The position numbers and the translations under genes are program-made. The notes under the pieces are model-generated. The model was not told the DNA's origin. It saw only the letters and a list, made by a program, of their open reading frames with translations, and did not search any database. Shown here piece after piece: positions 8,255-17,778 of a stretch of DNA of 64,000 nt. Origin of the DNA: Phycisphaerae bacterium (lineage in GTDB: Bacteria > Chloroflexota > Anaerolineae > 4572-78 > J111); the NCBI GenBank assembly GCA_028285035.1, contig JANQQF010000038.1, positions 124,001 to 188,000 on the forward strand. The letters run 5' to 3'. Numbering within the stretch: position 1 is the first letter of the stretch; the number at the start of each line of letters is the position of its first letter.

Positions 8255-9667
8255 ATGACTTCACCAGATGTTAATAGCAACGCGGCAACAGAGCCGAATG
8301 ATATTGTTGTACAAGGAACAGCTAAAGATGTTCGGGAGATGTTTGAAGGATGGGGTCGTGATGAGCTAGTTGAATACTCAGTGAAGATGACGCAGGCCTT
8401 CTCTGAAGAAAAAGAGGCTGTCCAACGATTAACGACTCGTTATGATGCGACTCAAAATTGGGCATTGGGGATGGCCCTCGTTGAAGAGATTGGGCATAAT
8501 TTAGCTTCGACTTTAGAGGTGAAAGAGGTCTTACGTCGTTTGATGACTCGTGTGTACACCGCGATTGACGTTGAGGATGGCTCGGTGTTATTGATTGAAG
8601 AACCCTCAGGCGATTTGGTCAGTCAGGTTGTTTTGGGTGCGTTATCAGATGATAATAAGCCATTTCGTGTCCCCCGAGGACAGGGAATCGCCGGCGAGGT
8701 TGCATTGAGTGGTGCTCCTGTCATTGTAAATGACACGAATAATGATCCTCGTCACTTTAAGAAAATTGATACCGATACAGGGTTTCTCACTCAATCATTG
8801 ATGTGTGTACCGATTCTGACTCATGAGAGAATTATTGGTGTATTGGAGGTCGTCAATAAAAAGAGCGGCCCTTTTACAGAGCACGACCAGTTTTTGTTGA
8901 GTTCACTGGCTAACTATGCTGGCATTGCCATTGAAAATGCTCGTTTGCACGAGGATGTGATTGAGGATCGAGATCGGGTGATTCGGGCTCAAGAGCAGGT
9001 GAGCCATCGGTTGCAACGTGATTTGCACGATGGTCCAACTCAATTGGTAGCGGCTATTCAGATGAATATCGAATTTTGTCAAAAGGCGATTCAGCACAAT
9101 GAGCTTGATATGGCTCGCACCGAACTTGATCATATGCTCGAATTGGCCATGCGGGCTAGCCATCAGATGCGGACGCTTTTGTTTGAGTTGCGACCGCTGG
9201 TGTTGGAAACAAAGGGCTTAGTTGCTGCTTTAGAAACGTTTGTCGAGCGGCGTCAAGCGGAAGATGATCACGTTAAGCTGCATCTGAAAATTAAATCTGA
9301 TCAAGTGAAGGGTGATAATATAAGCCGCTTAGATGGCAAGGTGGAAGCAGCTTTATTTGCGATTGTGCAAGAAGCGGTGAACAATGCCCTAAAATATGCT
9401 GAGGCAAATCATATTCTGGTACGCTTGGATGAGGTTGAAGATAAACTTCATCTGGCTATTTTTGATGATGGCAAAGGATTTGATGTCGAAAGTGTTATTC
9501 AGGATTATGAAGAACGCGGCAGTTATGGGATGGTTAATTTACGAGAGCGTGTGGCCGTGGCTCAAGGTGACTACACACTCAAATCTGAAATTGGTAAGGG
9601 AACCGAACTACAGGTGATTGTGCCTGTTAGCGTGAATTTGCCCGAGAGCAGTGAGTCAGATACCTAG
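8255..9667 (+). CDS. Soluble GAF-domain sensor histidine kinase (NarL/DesK-type HisKA_3)
   Basis: The 470-residue protein has a GAF domain at about residues 75-230 (GSVLLIEEPSGD through YAGIAIENARLHE). A HisKA_3 dimerisation helix follows, with the phospho-accepting His at residue 258 in RDLHDGPTQLVAA. The C-terminal HATPase has an N box (VQEAVNNALKYA), a G1 box (DDGKGFD) and a G2-like GSYGMVNLRERV. There is no membrane segment, so it should sense a cytoplasmic signal. Kinases of this type normally phosphorylate a LuxR/NarL response regulator, but none lies next to it, making it an orphan. GGAGG at 8242-8246 supports the start. Confidence 0.92.
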   Translation: MTSPDVNSNAATEPNDIVVQGTAKDVREMFEGWGRDELVEYSVKMTQAFSEEKEAVQRLTTRYDATQNWALGMALVEEIGHNLASTLEVKEVLRRLMTRVYTAIDVEDGSVLLIEEPSGDLVSQVVLGALSDDNKPFRVPRGQGIAGEVALSGAPVIVNDTNNDPRHFKKIDTDTGFLTQSLMCVPILTHERIIGVLEVVNKKSGPFTEHDQFLLSSLANYAGIAIENARLHEDVIEDRDRVIRAQEQVSHRLQRDLHDGPTQLVAAIQMNIEFCQKAIQHNELDMARTELDHMLELAMRASHQMRTLLFELRPLVLETKGLVAALETFVERRQAEDDHVKLHLKIKSDQVKGDNISRLDGKVEAALFAIVQEAVNNALKYAEANHILVRLDEVEDKLHLAIFDDGKGFDVESVIQDYEERGSYGMVNLRERVAVAQGDYTLKSEIGKGTELQVIVPVSVNLPESSESDT

Positions 9668-9678
9668 AAGATTTCTAA

Positions 9679-9885
9679 TTACTCCTCCAGAACCTGCAAC
9701 ACCTCCTTTGGGGTTAGTGATACATTACGCCCTGCCCATAGGTTTTGCCTTCCCGACTCTGTGCGAGTGTCCCAATAAACCTCCATCTAGATCAAAAAAT
9801 TTTGTGTAAAATTCAACGGAACGCTCTAAATTGTGTACCTTGAGATAGGTGTGCCCAATTTTTGTTTGGTAGAGTTTTCAGTCAT
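9679..9885 (-). pseudogene. Remnant of a VOC/glyoxalase-family gene with an unrelated-looking tail
   Basis: Reading the minus strand from an ATG at 9885, one frame gives MTENSTKQK and, after a one-base shift, the clear VOC-family start GHTYLKVHNLERSVEFYTKF to about 9787. The third frame (9786-9679) reads MEVYWDTRTESGRQNLWAGR and ends VLQVLEE before a stop; this tail does not look like the glyoxalase end. The stretch is therefore a decayed VOC gene, perhaps joined to the end of a second broken gene. The rest of the gap up to 10129 shows nothing I can identify. Confidence 0.55.
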
Positions 9886-10129
9886 TGTATTAGCTCCAGT
9901 GCTAATCTGATTTTCCCTGTAAGGTACAACTTAGACTTTTTCCCTGAATAAATCTTACACTTTTCCTTGTAGAAGTTATTCGCATAGCCAATAACTTTTT
10001 AGACATATTTCCATTCCAAAAATCATCTGGCATGAAGTTCCGGATTATGCTACAATATCGCGCTATTATTGAGTGTATTGATAAAAATTCAGCTTAAGAG
10101 ACTGTTTTGAAAGGGACATATTGTCAAAT

Positions 10130-10217
10130 GGGTCCAGTCTGTAAGCTCGATTTTGCTTGAAATTTACTCGCAAACGGTAAATATTGCTTTACAAACTGGG
10201 CTTTTTGAGACTGGCCC
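10130..10217 (+). promoter_or_regulatory. Structured leader candidate upstream of glutaminyl-tRNA synthetase
   Basis: GGGTCCAGTCT (10130-10140) can pair with AGACTGGCCC (10208-10217) with one bulge. Inside, GTAAGC (10141-10146) pairs imperfectly with GCTTTAC (10186-10192), and TTTAC/GTAAA (10163-10167/10177-10181) make a small hairpin. It ends 88 bases before the synthetase ATG. No T-box signature was seen, so regulation is only a possibility. Confidence 0.35.
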
Positions 10218-10305
10218 AATCTTTTCAACCAGCTTCTAAATAAATAAGCGTTGCATATTATGGTAACCAATTACCATTGACTATATATAACATCAGGAGC
10301 TTTTG

Positions 10306-11988
10306 ATGAGTACTGCAGACCATACTGTGCCTTCCAACTTTATTCGTGACATTATCCAAGACGATATGAAAACCGGAAAATTTGAGCAACGGGTGCACAC
10401 CCGCTTCCCCCCAGAACCGAATGGCTACCTCCATATTGGGCATGCTAAATCGATCTGCCTCAATTTCGGCTTGGCAGAAGAGTTTGGGGGAAAAACGAAC
10501 TTGCGCTTTGATGATACCAATCCGGTCAAAGAGGATGTTGAATATGTGGATTCGATTCAAGAAGATATTCGTTGGCTAGGGTTTGACTGGTATGGTGAGC
10601 CGCTCTACGCGTCAGATTACTTTGAGCAGTTGTATCAGTGGGCTATAGAACTGATCCAACAAGGCAAGGCCTATGTTGACAGCTTAAGTGCGGAGGAAAT
10701 TCGGCAATATCGGGGTACGTTGACGGAGCCAGGCCAAAATAGCCCTTATCGGGATCGCTCAACTGAAGAGAATTTAGATTTGTTTCAGCGGATGCGAGCG
10801 GGTGAATTTGCCGATGGTGAGCATGTGCTGCGAGCGAAGGTTGATATGAGTTCTGGTAATCTCAATATGCGTGACCCTGTTCTATATCGTATTTTACACG
10901 CGACACATCATCGTACAGGTGATGATTGGTGCATCTATCCGATGTACGATTTTGCGCATGGTCAATCGGACTCAATTGAAGGGATCACCCATTCAATTTG
11001 TACCCTGGAATTTGCGGATCATCGCCCATTGTACGATTGGTTTTTGGATCATTTGGAGATTTATCATCCCCAGCAAATTGAATTTGCTCGATTGAGTATG
11101 ACCTACACGATGACGAGTAAACGAAAGCTCAATCAGCTAGTGGTGGATGGACACGTTAGTGGCTGGGATGATCCGCGAATGCCGACGATTTCAGGTCTGC
11201 GACGGCGAGGATACACGCCTGAGGCGATTCGAGATTTCGCCGAACGAGTGGGCGTGGCCAAAAATAACAGTGTGGTTGATATTCAACTGCTTGAATATTG
11301 CATCCGACAAGATTTGAATAAGCGGGCTCAACGGGTGATGGCGATATTGGACCCACTTAAGGTGGTTATTGAAAATTACCCTGAAGATAAAGTTGAATAC
11401 GCTGATGCGGTTAATAATCAGGAAGATGCGAGTGCGGGGACACGTAAGGTGCCGTTCTCGCGGGAGATCTATATCGAGCGGGCTGATTTTATGGAGGAAC
11501 CGTTTAAGAAATTCTTCCGATTAGCCCCAGGTCGTGAGGTGCGATTGATGCACGCCTACTATGTTACTTGCACCGATGTGATTAAGAACGATGCAGGCGA
11601 AATTGTTGAGTTACGCTGCACCTATGATCCTGAAACGTGGGGCGGGGACTCGCCTGACGGTCGAAGGGTCAAAGGCACCTTACATTGGGTCTCAGCCAAT
11701 CATGCGCTTGATGCGGAAGTCCGGTTGTATGAATATTTGTTCACCAATCCTGATCCAAATGATGTGTCCGAAGGAGAGGATTTTACAGCGAATTTGAATC
11801 CAAATTCGCTTGTGACCCTGACTGGCGCTAAAGTTGAGCCAAGTTTAGGTGAGTCTACTCCCGGAGATCGGTTCCAATTTTTACGGCAAGGGTATTTCGT
11901 GACTGACCCCGATTCTTCAAGTGACAAATTAGTCTTTAACCGAACTGTTTCTTTGCGCGATAGTTGGGCCAAGATGCAGAAGAAGTAA
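10306..11988 (+). CDS. glnS: Glutaminyl-tRNA synthetase
   Basis: The 560-residue enzyme charges tRNA-Gln with glutamine in the cytoplasm. It has the class I motifs: HIGH near residue 42 ([15 protein letters not shown]) and a KMSKS-type loop TMTSKRKL near residue 269. Family-wide blocks include [16 protein letters not shown] and VVIENYPED. The C-terminal anticodon-binding beta barrels include [10 protein letters not shown] and [11 protein letters not shown]. Length fits the bacterial enzyme (about 550). AGGAG at 10295-10299 supports ATG 10306. A direct glutaminyl enzyme means the cell need not rely on GatCAB for tRNA-Gln. Confidence 0.97.
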   Translation: MSTADHTVPSNFIRDIIQDDMKTGKFEQRVHTRFPPEPNGYLHIGHAKSICLNFGLAEEFGGKTNLRFDDTNPVKEDVEYVDSIQEDIRWLGFDWYGEPLYASDYFEQLYQWAIELIQQGKAYVDSLSAEEIRQYRGTLTEPGQNSPYRDRSTEENLDLFQRMRAGEFADGEHVLRAKVDMSSGNLNMRDPVLYRILHATHHRTGDDWCIYPMYDFAHGQSDSIEGITHSICTLEFADHRPLYDWFLDHLEIYHPQQIEFARLSMTYTMTSKRKLNQLVVDGHVSGWDDPRMPTISGLRRRGYTPEAIRDFAERVGVAKNNSVVDIQLLEYCIRQDLNKRAQRVMAILDPLKVVIENYPEDKVEYADAVNNQEDASAGTRKVPFSREIYIERADFMEEPFKKFFRLAPGREVRLMHAYYVTCTDVIKNDAGEIVELRCTYDPETWGGDSPDGRRVKGTLHWVSANHALDAEVRLYEYLFTNPDPNDVSEGEDFTANLNPNSLVTLTGAKVEPSLGESTPGDRFQFLRQGYFVTDPDSSSDKLVFNRTVSLRDSWAKMQKK

Positions 11989-12017
11989 GATAATAGACCA
12001 CAAGTTTTGGTAAAACA

Positions 12018-12863
12018 ATGATTTTAATTACAGGTGCAGCGGGTAAAACAGGGCGCAGTATTATTCAAGCGTTGTCTAAACAAGGGGCCAATGTGCGGGC
12101 CTTTGTGCGTCGACCTGAGCAAGTTACGCTTGTCCAAGAGCTTGGCGCACAGGAAGCAGTGGTCGGTGATATTGCTAACGCAGATGACTATCAACGTGCG
12201 GTCGTTGGGATTGAGACGATCTATCACATTGCACCAAATATGCACCCTGCTGAGGTTGAGATCGGGCAAATTGCTATTGCTGCGGCGCAGGCTGCGAATG
12301 TAAATCGTATTGTTTATCATTCGGTACTTCATCCACAAACCGAAAAAATGCCGCATCATTGGCAAAAGATGCGGGTTGAAGAGCTACTGTTTGAGTCGGG
12401 CCTTGATGTGACTATTCTCCAACCAGCGGCTTATATGCAAAACATATTAGCTGGCTGGCAGCGGATTGTGGAGCAGGGAATTTATCAAGTGCCCTACCCT
12501 ATCGAAACACGCCTAAGTATCGTTGACTTAAATGATGTGGCTGAGGTGACCGCGACTGTTTTGACAGGCTCGACTCATTCGGGGGCTGTTTATGAGCTCG
12601 CTGGACCAGAAGCGCCTAGTCAGATCGAAGTGGCGGAAGTGTTAAGCAAACACCTGAAACGTAAGGTGAAGGCTGAACAAGTTTCCATTGATACTTGGCG
12701 GCGGGGGGCCATTAAAGCGGGGTTAGGTGATTATCAAGTTGAAACATTAATCAAGATGTTTCAATATTATGAGAATTACAACTTTTTTGGTAACTCGAAT
12801 GTTTTAGGTTGGCTGTTGGGTCGACGCGCTACGTCATTTGATCAATTTGTTCAGCGGCAGTAG
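12018..12863 (+). CDS. NmrA-like NAD(P)-binding protein
   Basis: The 281-residue protein opens with an atypical-SDR nucleotide site (ILITGAAGKTG) followed by VRAFVRRPEQV, the NADP-type second strand region, and VVGDIANADD. It lacks the YxxxK catalytic pair in the usual place, which is normal for NmrA-like sensors and some isoflavone-reductase-like enzymes. It could be a redox sensor or a quinone reductase; the sequence alone does not decide. It begins 29 bases after glnS. It converges with the ABC permease gene with only one base between the two stop codons and no visible terminator. Confidence 0.82.
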   Translation: MILITGAAGKTGRSIIQALSKQGANVRAFVRRPEQVTLVQELGAQEAVVGDIANADDYQRAVVGIETIYHIAPNMHPAEVEIGQIAIAAAQAANVNRIVYHSVLHPQTEKMPHHWQKMRVEELLFESGLDVTILQPAAYMQNILAGWQRIVEQGIYQVPYPIETRLSIVDLNDVAEVTATVLTGSTHSGAVYELAGPEAPSQIEVAEVLSKHLKRKVKAEQVSIDTWRRGAIKAGLGDYQVETLIKMFQYYENYNFFGNSNVLGWLLGRRATSFDQFVQRQ

Positions 12864-12864
12864 C

Positions 12865-13779
12865 TCAAACCAAATCAACGGGCTGATTTCGGACAAAGAT
12901 GTATTCTAAAATTGTCACAATTAAGAAGAAAACCATTCCTGTTAGCGATGCAAAGAGAATCGTCGCCCATAATCTTTCTGGACCAGTAGCATAATATTGG
13001 TTGAAATTCAAAATGATTCGCCCCAAGCCATCGGCAATGCCAGAGGGCAATTCGCCGATGATGGCCCCCACTACGCTGGCTGTGGCCGAAATTTTTAGGG
13101 CCGTAAAAATGTAGGGTAAAGCGGCTGGGACGCGCAGTTTCCACAGAATGTCCCAACGGCTCGCAGCATAGGAGTGCATCAATTCAACGGCCGTAGGTGC
13201 TGGTGAGCGTAGCCCTCGCAGGGTGTTGATTGTTACAGGGAAAAAGGTTAAATAAGCGGCTATGACCGCTACGGATAGCCAACTGCCTCCCAACCAGATT
13301 ACGACCATTGGTGCAATTGCCAGAAGTGGCACAGTTTGTGAAGCGACCACGTAGGGTAGCAGACCACGTTCCAATAAATTTGAATGGGCAAAGGCGACTC
13401 CCAGGCCAAATCCAAGAAGGCCCCCGATGATAAATCCTGCAATGGCCTCTTGCAGGGTGAAGAGTGAGGCACGGATTAAGATTTGGATCAGTAGCTCATC
13501 ACCATTGCGTCGTGGCGGCTCAAAAAGCGTCGTAGCCATATCTTGGATATGAGGCATCGCCCGGTCATCCCCTCGGATCGGCAATTCAAATTCACACAAC
13601 CCAATACTCTCACACAATGGCCCTGGCACACGCTCGTCGCCAACCTTAACTTGAGCTGTACCGACAAGATATTTGCCTGTCGGGTCAGCCAGCAACTTGT
13701 ATCCTTCCCAAACAAGCGCTAAGACTAAAACAATGAGAAAGAAATAAAGGACCGGTTTGAGCCACTGTGGTAATTTCAT
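12865..13779 (-). CDS. ABC transporter permease of the NitT/TauT (SsuC-like) type
   Basis: The 304-residue membrane protein has an N-terminal membrane helix (residues 8-27) and a soluble insert of about 75 residues. A five-helix permease core follows, with the EAA loop near residues 205-230 (ASRWDILWKLRVPAALPYIF). Such permeases move small solutes such as sulfonates, nitrate, riboflavin or pyrimidine precursors with a cognate ATPase and binding protein. Neither partner gene lies beside it here, so it is an orphan and the substrate cannot be named. The extracytoplasmic insert between the first two helices is larger than in SsuC. Confidence 0.85.
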   Translation of the reverse strand: MKLPQWLKPVLYFFLIVLVLALVWEGYKLLADPTGKYLVGTAQVKVGDERVPGPLCESIGLCEFELPIRGDDRAMPHIQDMATTLFEPPRRNGDELLIQILIRASLFTLQEAIAGFIIGGLLGFGLGVAFAHSNLLERGLLPYVVASQTVPLLAIAPMVVIWLGGSWLSVAVIAAYLTFFPVTINTLRGLRSPAPTAVELMHSYAASRWDILWKLRVPAALPYIFTALKISATASVVGAIIGELPSGIADGLGRIILNFNQYYATGPERLWATILFASLTGMVFFLIVTILEYIFVRNQPVDLV

Positions 13780-13836
13780 GAATTTTGCCTTTGTGAAGAA
13801 TTATTTTAATAACTCAATGATTGCATATGATCTATT

Positions 13837-14163
13837 TTAGGCGGTATTGAGCGTTAGCACAATCGTGCCAATTGTAATTACAACCATCATTGCAAGCATT
13901 GCCCCGACGAGTGAGAATATGATAGCATGCCAACGGGGGATAAGCTGAGCTGCTTTATTGACGTAATAATTTGATATGAAAAATATAATTAAGAAACCGA
14001 TCACTTGCCAGAAAAGGGTATTTGGAATGAAAAATAGCCCACCTAATGCGCCAGCTACTAGCCCAACCTTGAATAAATTTTGACGAATTGGGTCAAACGA
14101 TAAAAATTTTTGGCTGGGTGGTTGCTTAAATCGATTCGAATTTGATCTACGTCGTTTTGCCAT
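13837..14163 (-). CDS. Small membrane protein of unknown function
   Basis: The 108-residue protein has a basic Ser/Arg/Asn-rich N-terminus (MAKRRRSNSNRFKQPP) and then three or four hydrophobic segments (about residues 33-45, 48-65 and 78-105). I do not recognise the family. It lies 15 bases downstream of the LysM-M23 peptidase gene on the same strand and is probably co-transcribed with it, so a cell-envelope role is plausible but unproven. Confidence 0.6.
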   Translation of the reverse strand: MAKRRRSNSNRFKQPPSQKFLSFDPIRQNLFKVGLVAGALGGLFFIPNTLFWQVIGFLIIFFISNYYVNKAAQLIPRWHAIIFSLVGAMLAMMVVITIGTIVLTLNTA

Positions 14164-14178
14164 TGTACGAATATCCTT

Positions 14179-15471
14179 TTATGGAATGGTTTCTTGAACC
14201 CATTGTAATGGTTCTACAGCAATGCCTTGTAGCCGCAATTCCCAATGCAAGTGTGGGCCGGTGACAAGGCCGGTATTCCCGATGTAGCCGATTAAATCAC
14301 CTGGCTGAACCTCTTGCCCTATGACCACCGCGATTTGGGTTTGATGCCAGTAACCACTAAATAATCCCATCCCATGATCGATGACCACCGCATTGCCTCG
14401 TAAATTTAGGGTGTCGGCTAGAACGACCCGTCCGGGGGCAGGAGCATAAATTGGGGTGCCTATTCCGCCACCAAAATCAGTGCCGCCATGAAAAGAGGTG
14501 GCTGGGCTGTCATTGTAACTGCGGCGTGTCCCAAAGTGGCTTGTGATTTGCAATGCATCGCCAAAAACGGGATATTGAAAAGGGCCATCCCATAAGGGAC
14601 GGGGCGAAACACCCGACCAAACCCCCACCAGAATCTCACGCTCACGGGCGATGAGATCATCAGTTAACAACTGGCCTCGACTTTGATCCAACTGAATATT
14701 TTCGGTCCCATAAGGCCCTTCAATAACACTGACATTGACAAATGTGCTTACTTCCGACCCATCAGCTAGAGTTGCTTGTAGGGTGATGGGATACAAGTTT
14801 GGCGGGGTCAGGGCGTGAATGGCGATAATTGTCCAGAACTCCCCCGGAGCACGCTCACTAAAAAATAGAGGTCGTTCTTCGAATTGCCCTGTCAATTGGA
14901 CCGCTTCGGACAATTTGACTTGAGCAATCAAGGTTCGACCTTGAATAATCATCGACTCTGAAAGGTCGACCGTGACAAATGGGTCGGGAAGATCACTAGG
15001 AACTGGGGGCTGGGTGGGAATTTGCAGGACTTGGCCAATTTCTAAAATATCAGGTGTTTTCAAATCATTGATTAAGATGATCGCTCCGACAGAAACATTA
15101 TATTGATTGGCAATGTGGTATAAGGTGTCACCCGCCTGGACCGTATGAGGCTCCGATTGGAGCGGAGGGAGTTCGGTGAGAGGTGGTGTTTCGGCTTCCT
15201 CAATTGGATCAGGCGGAATGCCTGGTAATTTGAGTTGTTGATTGGGATAAATAAGGTATGGCGATGCTAAGTTATTGGCAAGAATGATGTCGATGGGCGA
15301 AAGGTTTTTGATAAATGAAACTGAAATAAGGGTATCGTCAGGCTGGACGGTATACAAGGAAAAAACATTTTCTAATTGCGGCTCATCTTGAGCAGAAATT
15401 AGAGGCGGTGAAAATGGGATTACTAAAGTTGTAATCAATAATATGATTAGAATTATTTTGACCTTGGTCAT
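14179..15471 (-). CDS. LysM - M23 murein metallopeptidase
   Basis: The 430-residue exported protein has an N-terminal hydrophobic signal or anchor (residues 5-27). Two LysM modules follow at about 38-82 (YTVQPDDTLISVS) and 108-152 (HTVQAGDTLYHIA), then a beta-rich middle region. The C-terminal M23/LytM domain starts near residue 310 (ITSHFGTRRSY). Zinc ligands are visible as H328 and D332 (HGGTDFG) and H409 in HLH (407-409). Such enzymes cut peptidoglycan cross-bridges or activate amidases outside the membrane, and LysM anchors them to the wall. The bundle with a small membrane protein downstream supports an envelope role. Confidence 0.92.
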   Translation of the reverse strand: MTKVKIILIILLITTLVIPFSPPLISAQDEPQLENVFSLYTVQPDDTLISVSFIKNLSPIDIILANNLASPYLIYPNQQLKLPGIPPDPIEEAETPPLTELPPLQSEPHTVQAGDTLYHIANQYNVSVGAIILINDLKTPDILEIGQVLQIPTQPPVPSDLPDPFVTVDLSESMIIQGRTLIAQVKLSEAVQLTGQFEERPLFFSERAPGEFWTIIAIHALTPPNLYPITLQATLADGSEVSTFVNVSVIEGPYGTENIQLDQSRGQLLTDDLIAREREILVGVWSGVSPRPLWDGPFQYPVFGDALQITSHFGTRRSYNDSPATSFHGGTDFGGGIGTPIYAPAPGRVVLADTLNLRGNAVVIDHGMGLFSGYWHQTQIAVVIGQEVQPGDLIGYIGNTGLVTGPHLHWELRLQGIAVEPLQWVQETIP

Positions 15472-15560
15472 TTTTATATACGTTGTCTACACATTCTTTA
15501 TACTCTTGTTGGACCTTACGTCAAAATATTATCATTGTCAATTGTTAGATAAAAGTAATT

Positions 15561-15587
15561 AAAAAAGCCGCCTTGTTGTGGCGGCTT
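15561..15587 (-). terminator. Strong intrinsic terminator
   Basis: AAGCCGCC (15565-15572) and GGCGGCTT (15580-15587) form a perfect eight-pair GC-rich stem with a seven-base loop. On the minus strand it is followed by a run of six T. It ends transcription of the 138-residue protein gene that stops at 15609. Confidence 0.88.
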
Positions 15588-15608
15588 AGAGGGATTTATT
15601 GTCAGGGT

Positions 15609-16025
15609 TTACAAGGTGGTAATAGGCCGGATGCCTTGATAGATATTTCTGCCACCAATCGTACGAAGTATTAGCTCGGGTGATTTTTTCTGAATTTTCT
15701 CATAAATTTCAATCGGGGTTAAGGGGGCATTATTTGTCGTGATAAATGCTCGGAAAATGGCTGCAGTTACTGGGGTACGGGTATCGATAAATTCTGGCGC
15801 TTGACTACATTTAGTGTAAGCACAGTGCCACATTGTATCAAGTTCGAAAACTTCGCCCGTTGCTGGATCAACCCAATCAAATGTCTCCCCATCTTCAAAA
15901 CTTTCCTGACACTCTGAACAAAGATGGCTACGAATTTGACTACGCAAATTTTTACCTTTTGTCTGCCACCATTTGAAATCGATATGAAATTTTGTGTCTA
16001 AAGTTGGTTTGACAATTTTTGCCAT
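15609..16025 (-). CDS. Unrecognised 138-residue protein with a Cys-rich centre
   Basis: I do not recognise this protein. It is soluble, with a basic N-terminus (residues 1-35) and a Cys/His group that may bind zinc (HLCSEC near residue 36 and WHCAYTKC near residue 70). The C-terminal helical part (AAIFRAFITTNNAPLTPIEIYEKIQ) has the look of a winged-helix region. It lies 18 bases downstream of the 16044-17636 gene on the same strand, is followed by a strong terminator, and the two therefore form a two-gene unit. Confidence 0.65.
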   Translation of the reverse strand: MAKIVKPTLDTKFHIDFKWWQTKGKNLRSQIRSHLCSECQESFEDGETFDWVDPATGEVFELDTMWHCAYTKCSQAPEFIDTRTPVTAAIFRAFITTNNAPLTPIEIYEKIQKKSPELILRTIGGRNIYQGIRPITTL

Positions 16026-16043
16026 TAAGAAAAGAACCCTTTG

Positions 16044-17636
16044 TTATGATTTTAAGCTGGGATCATAGGTCCAATACCCATGATCGACGGGGATAAAGCA
16101 CTCACGTTCCATGAGCTCTTGAAAAACACTACCCGGTGACGTACGCCGAATAATATTAATCGCGCTATACAATGTTTTTGCGTGAACGGTGCTTTGCGGA
16201 TTAAGTTTAGATAGTTCTGGGAAAAATCGGCACATGAGATCAAACAGTGATACCTCTCTTGACGCTGACTCTAGCCACAACTTATCGATATCCGTATGAT
16301 CACGCTCTCCAACAACCATTAAATCGTCGTATTTACAACTAATGGCCTCTTTGTTCATTTGGAAGGTAAGGCTGTGCCCACTTACGGCAGCCATTCGGAT
16401 CCATTCGCGTTGAGTACGGGTGGGTTGATAATCAATGATAACTTGTAGCGGTTTTTTTCCACGTTTGAGGGTTATGTATGCGCCAGCCGGCAGTTTGTTC
16501 TTTGTATACCATTCATCCAAACCAAAAACATATTGTCCATTCAATACACTCCAACCAGGGAATGTATCACCTGTCCGTCCATCAACAAATTCGAAGCGAA
16601 CGGGGTTATATTGGCTAACCGGGAAAAAGGATTGAGTTTTTGGGGTTAAAGGTAATGTTCCTACCCGGCGATGGGGATAGTTTAAGACAATTGTAACATC
16701 ATTGATATCAGTTCCCACTTCGGGCGTGTCATCGGGATGGGTTAACTCATCATCAATTTCAATGAGCAAGGCCAGCAGAGTATCATCCAAGATGCCAACA
16801 TCATATAGTCCTTCATCCCCTTGTAAACGACGTGGTTTATGATGAACCTCTGGTGGTTCAAGACGCTCTAGATACCACGAAGATTGGCCATCTGGGCCAA
16901 CATCGTGGAAGCGTTCATCTTGATCTAAATGATAACTGATAGAAAAACGCAAGGTATCCGTGATAGATTTTTTATCTGGAACCAATCCCATCTGTTCAAT
17001 TAAATCATCTGTTGCCATTGGACCTTGGTTAATGTCGATGGCAGCATCAGCAATGTTAAATAGACCTTCCTGGATTTCTGTTAGCAAATCTTTGAGATAG
17101 TATTGATTATGATACTCAATGAGATCATCTCGGGTTGCCAGGGCAGTCTGTATCTTTGGCTTAATTGCCTTTTGGTAAGTGGCGTAGATTGATTCGGGTG
17201 ACATTGAACCATCACCACCACTAAAGCCAGCCTGGTCATTATTAAGCAAATGAGGATGATTGAAGTTGATGACAAATTCTCGAACAATACCAGCCCTTTC
17301 GATTTTGACTGCCATAATCGAAATTGTGCCGTATTCTGGATGATTACCTTCTCGAATCTCTTGAACTTGTCCCGTTGCCTGTTTTAACATCGGGAAAACA
17401 ACGGTATCTCCAACCTCATAATTCTCTTTAGGTTTGTATACTGGACCTTTGTTTTGATCGCGTTGAATTTCTTGCTCTTCGGCCTCACAATGTTGAGTAA
17501 CGATAGAGATGGCGATTTCATCTAAAGTATACAATCGATTCTCTTCTATAATTTGATTATAGATTGGCTCGATATCTTTGCCGTTAACAGTAAATTGTTT
17601 TTGCCAATACGCAAGGGTTTGTGTTTTACGTTGCAT
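16044..17636 (-). CDS. Unrecognised 530-residue protein with a short beta domain near the N-terminus
   Basis: The family is unknown to me. Near the N-terminus a beta segment (YEVGDTVVFPMLKQATGQV) resembles an SH3-like or KOW-like barrel. The rest mixes helical regions and a central sandwich-like part, with no membrane segment and no catalytic motif I can name. The frame stays open up to a TTG at 17720, but a good promoter (TTGTCA at 17720-17715, TATAAT at 17697-17692) lies inside that extension. I therefore take the first downstream ATG (17636). Residues encoded between the promoter and this ATG look protein-like, so an unusual earlier start is possible. It heads a two-gene unit with the 138-residue protein. 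Confidence 0.55.
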   Translation of the reverse strand: MQRKTQTLAYWQKQFTVNGKDIEPIYNQIIEENRLYTLDEIAISIVTQHCEAEEQEIQRDQNKGPVYKPKENYEVGDTVVFPMLKQATGQVQEIREGNHPEYGTISIMAVKIERAGIVREFVINFNHPHLLNNDQAGFSGGDGSMSPESIYATYQKAIKPKIQTALATRDDLIEYHNQYYLKDLLTEIQEGLFNIADAAIDINQGPMATDDLIEQMGLVPDKKSITDTLRFSISYHLDQDERFHDVGPDGQSSWYLERLEPPEVHHKPRRLQGDEGLYDVGILDDTLLALLIEIDDELTHPDDTPEVGTDINDVTIVLNYPHRRVGTLPLTPKTQSFFPVSQYNPVRFEFVDGRTGDTFPGWSVLNGQYVFGLDEWYTKNKLPAGAYITLKRGKKPLQVIIDYQPTRTQREWIRMAAVSGHSLTFQMNKEAISCKYDDLMVVGERDHTDIDKLWLESASREVSLFDLMCRFFPELSKLNPQSTVHAKTLYSAINIIRRTSPGSVFQELMERECFIPVDHGYWTYDPSLKS

Positions 17637-17691
17637 CAAGGTGCGAAATGCCTCTTGAGTATAGTTTTGAGGGTTTATTAGACATCTGCGA

Positions 17692-17720
17692 ATTATACTA
17701 TTTTTTAATAACGTTGACAA
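17692..17720 (-). promoter_or_regulatory. Sigma-70-like promoter
   Basis: On the minus strand TTGTCA (17720-17715) is followed after exactly 17 bases by a perfect TATAAT (17697-17692). It sits directly after the terminator of the candidate ncRNA and in front of the 530-residue protein gene. Confidence 0.72.
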
Positions 17721-17740
17721 ATTGTTTTAATTTTGACAAC

Positions 17741-17778
17741 AAAAAAAGAGCACTCGTTTGGGAGGGAACGAGTGCTCT
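17741..17778 (-). terminator. Intrinsic terminator of the candidate ncRNA
   Basis: GAGCACTCGTT/AACGAGTGCTC (17748-17758 with 17767-17777), plus one extra A-T pair, makes a strong stem with a C-rich loop on the minus strand. Seven T residues follow it. Confidence 0.85.
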
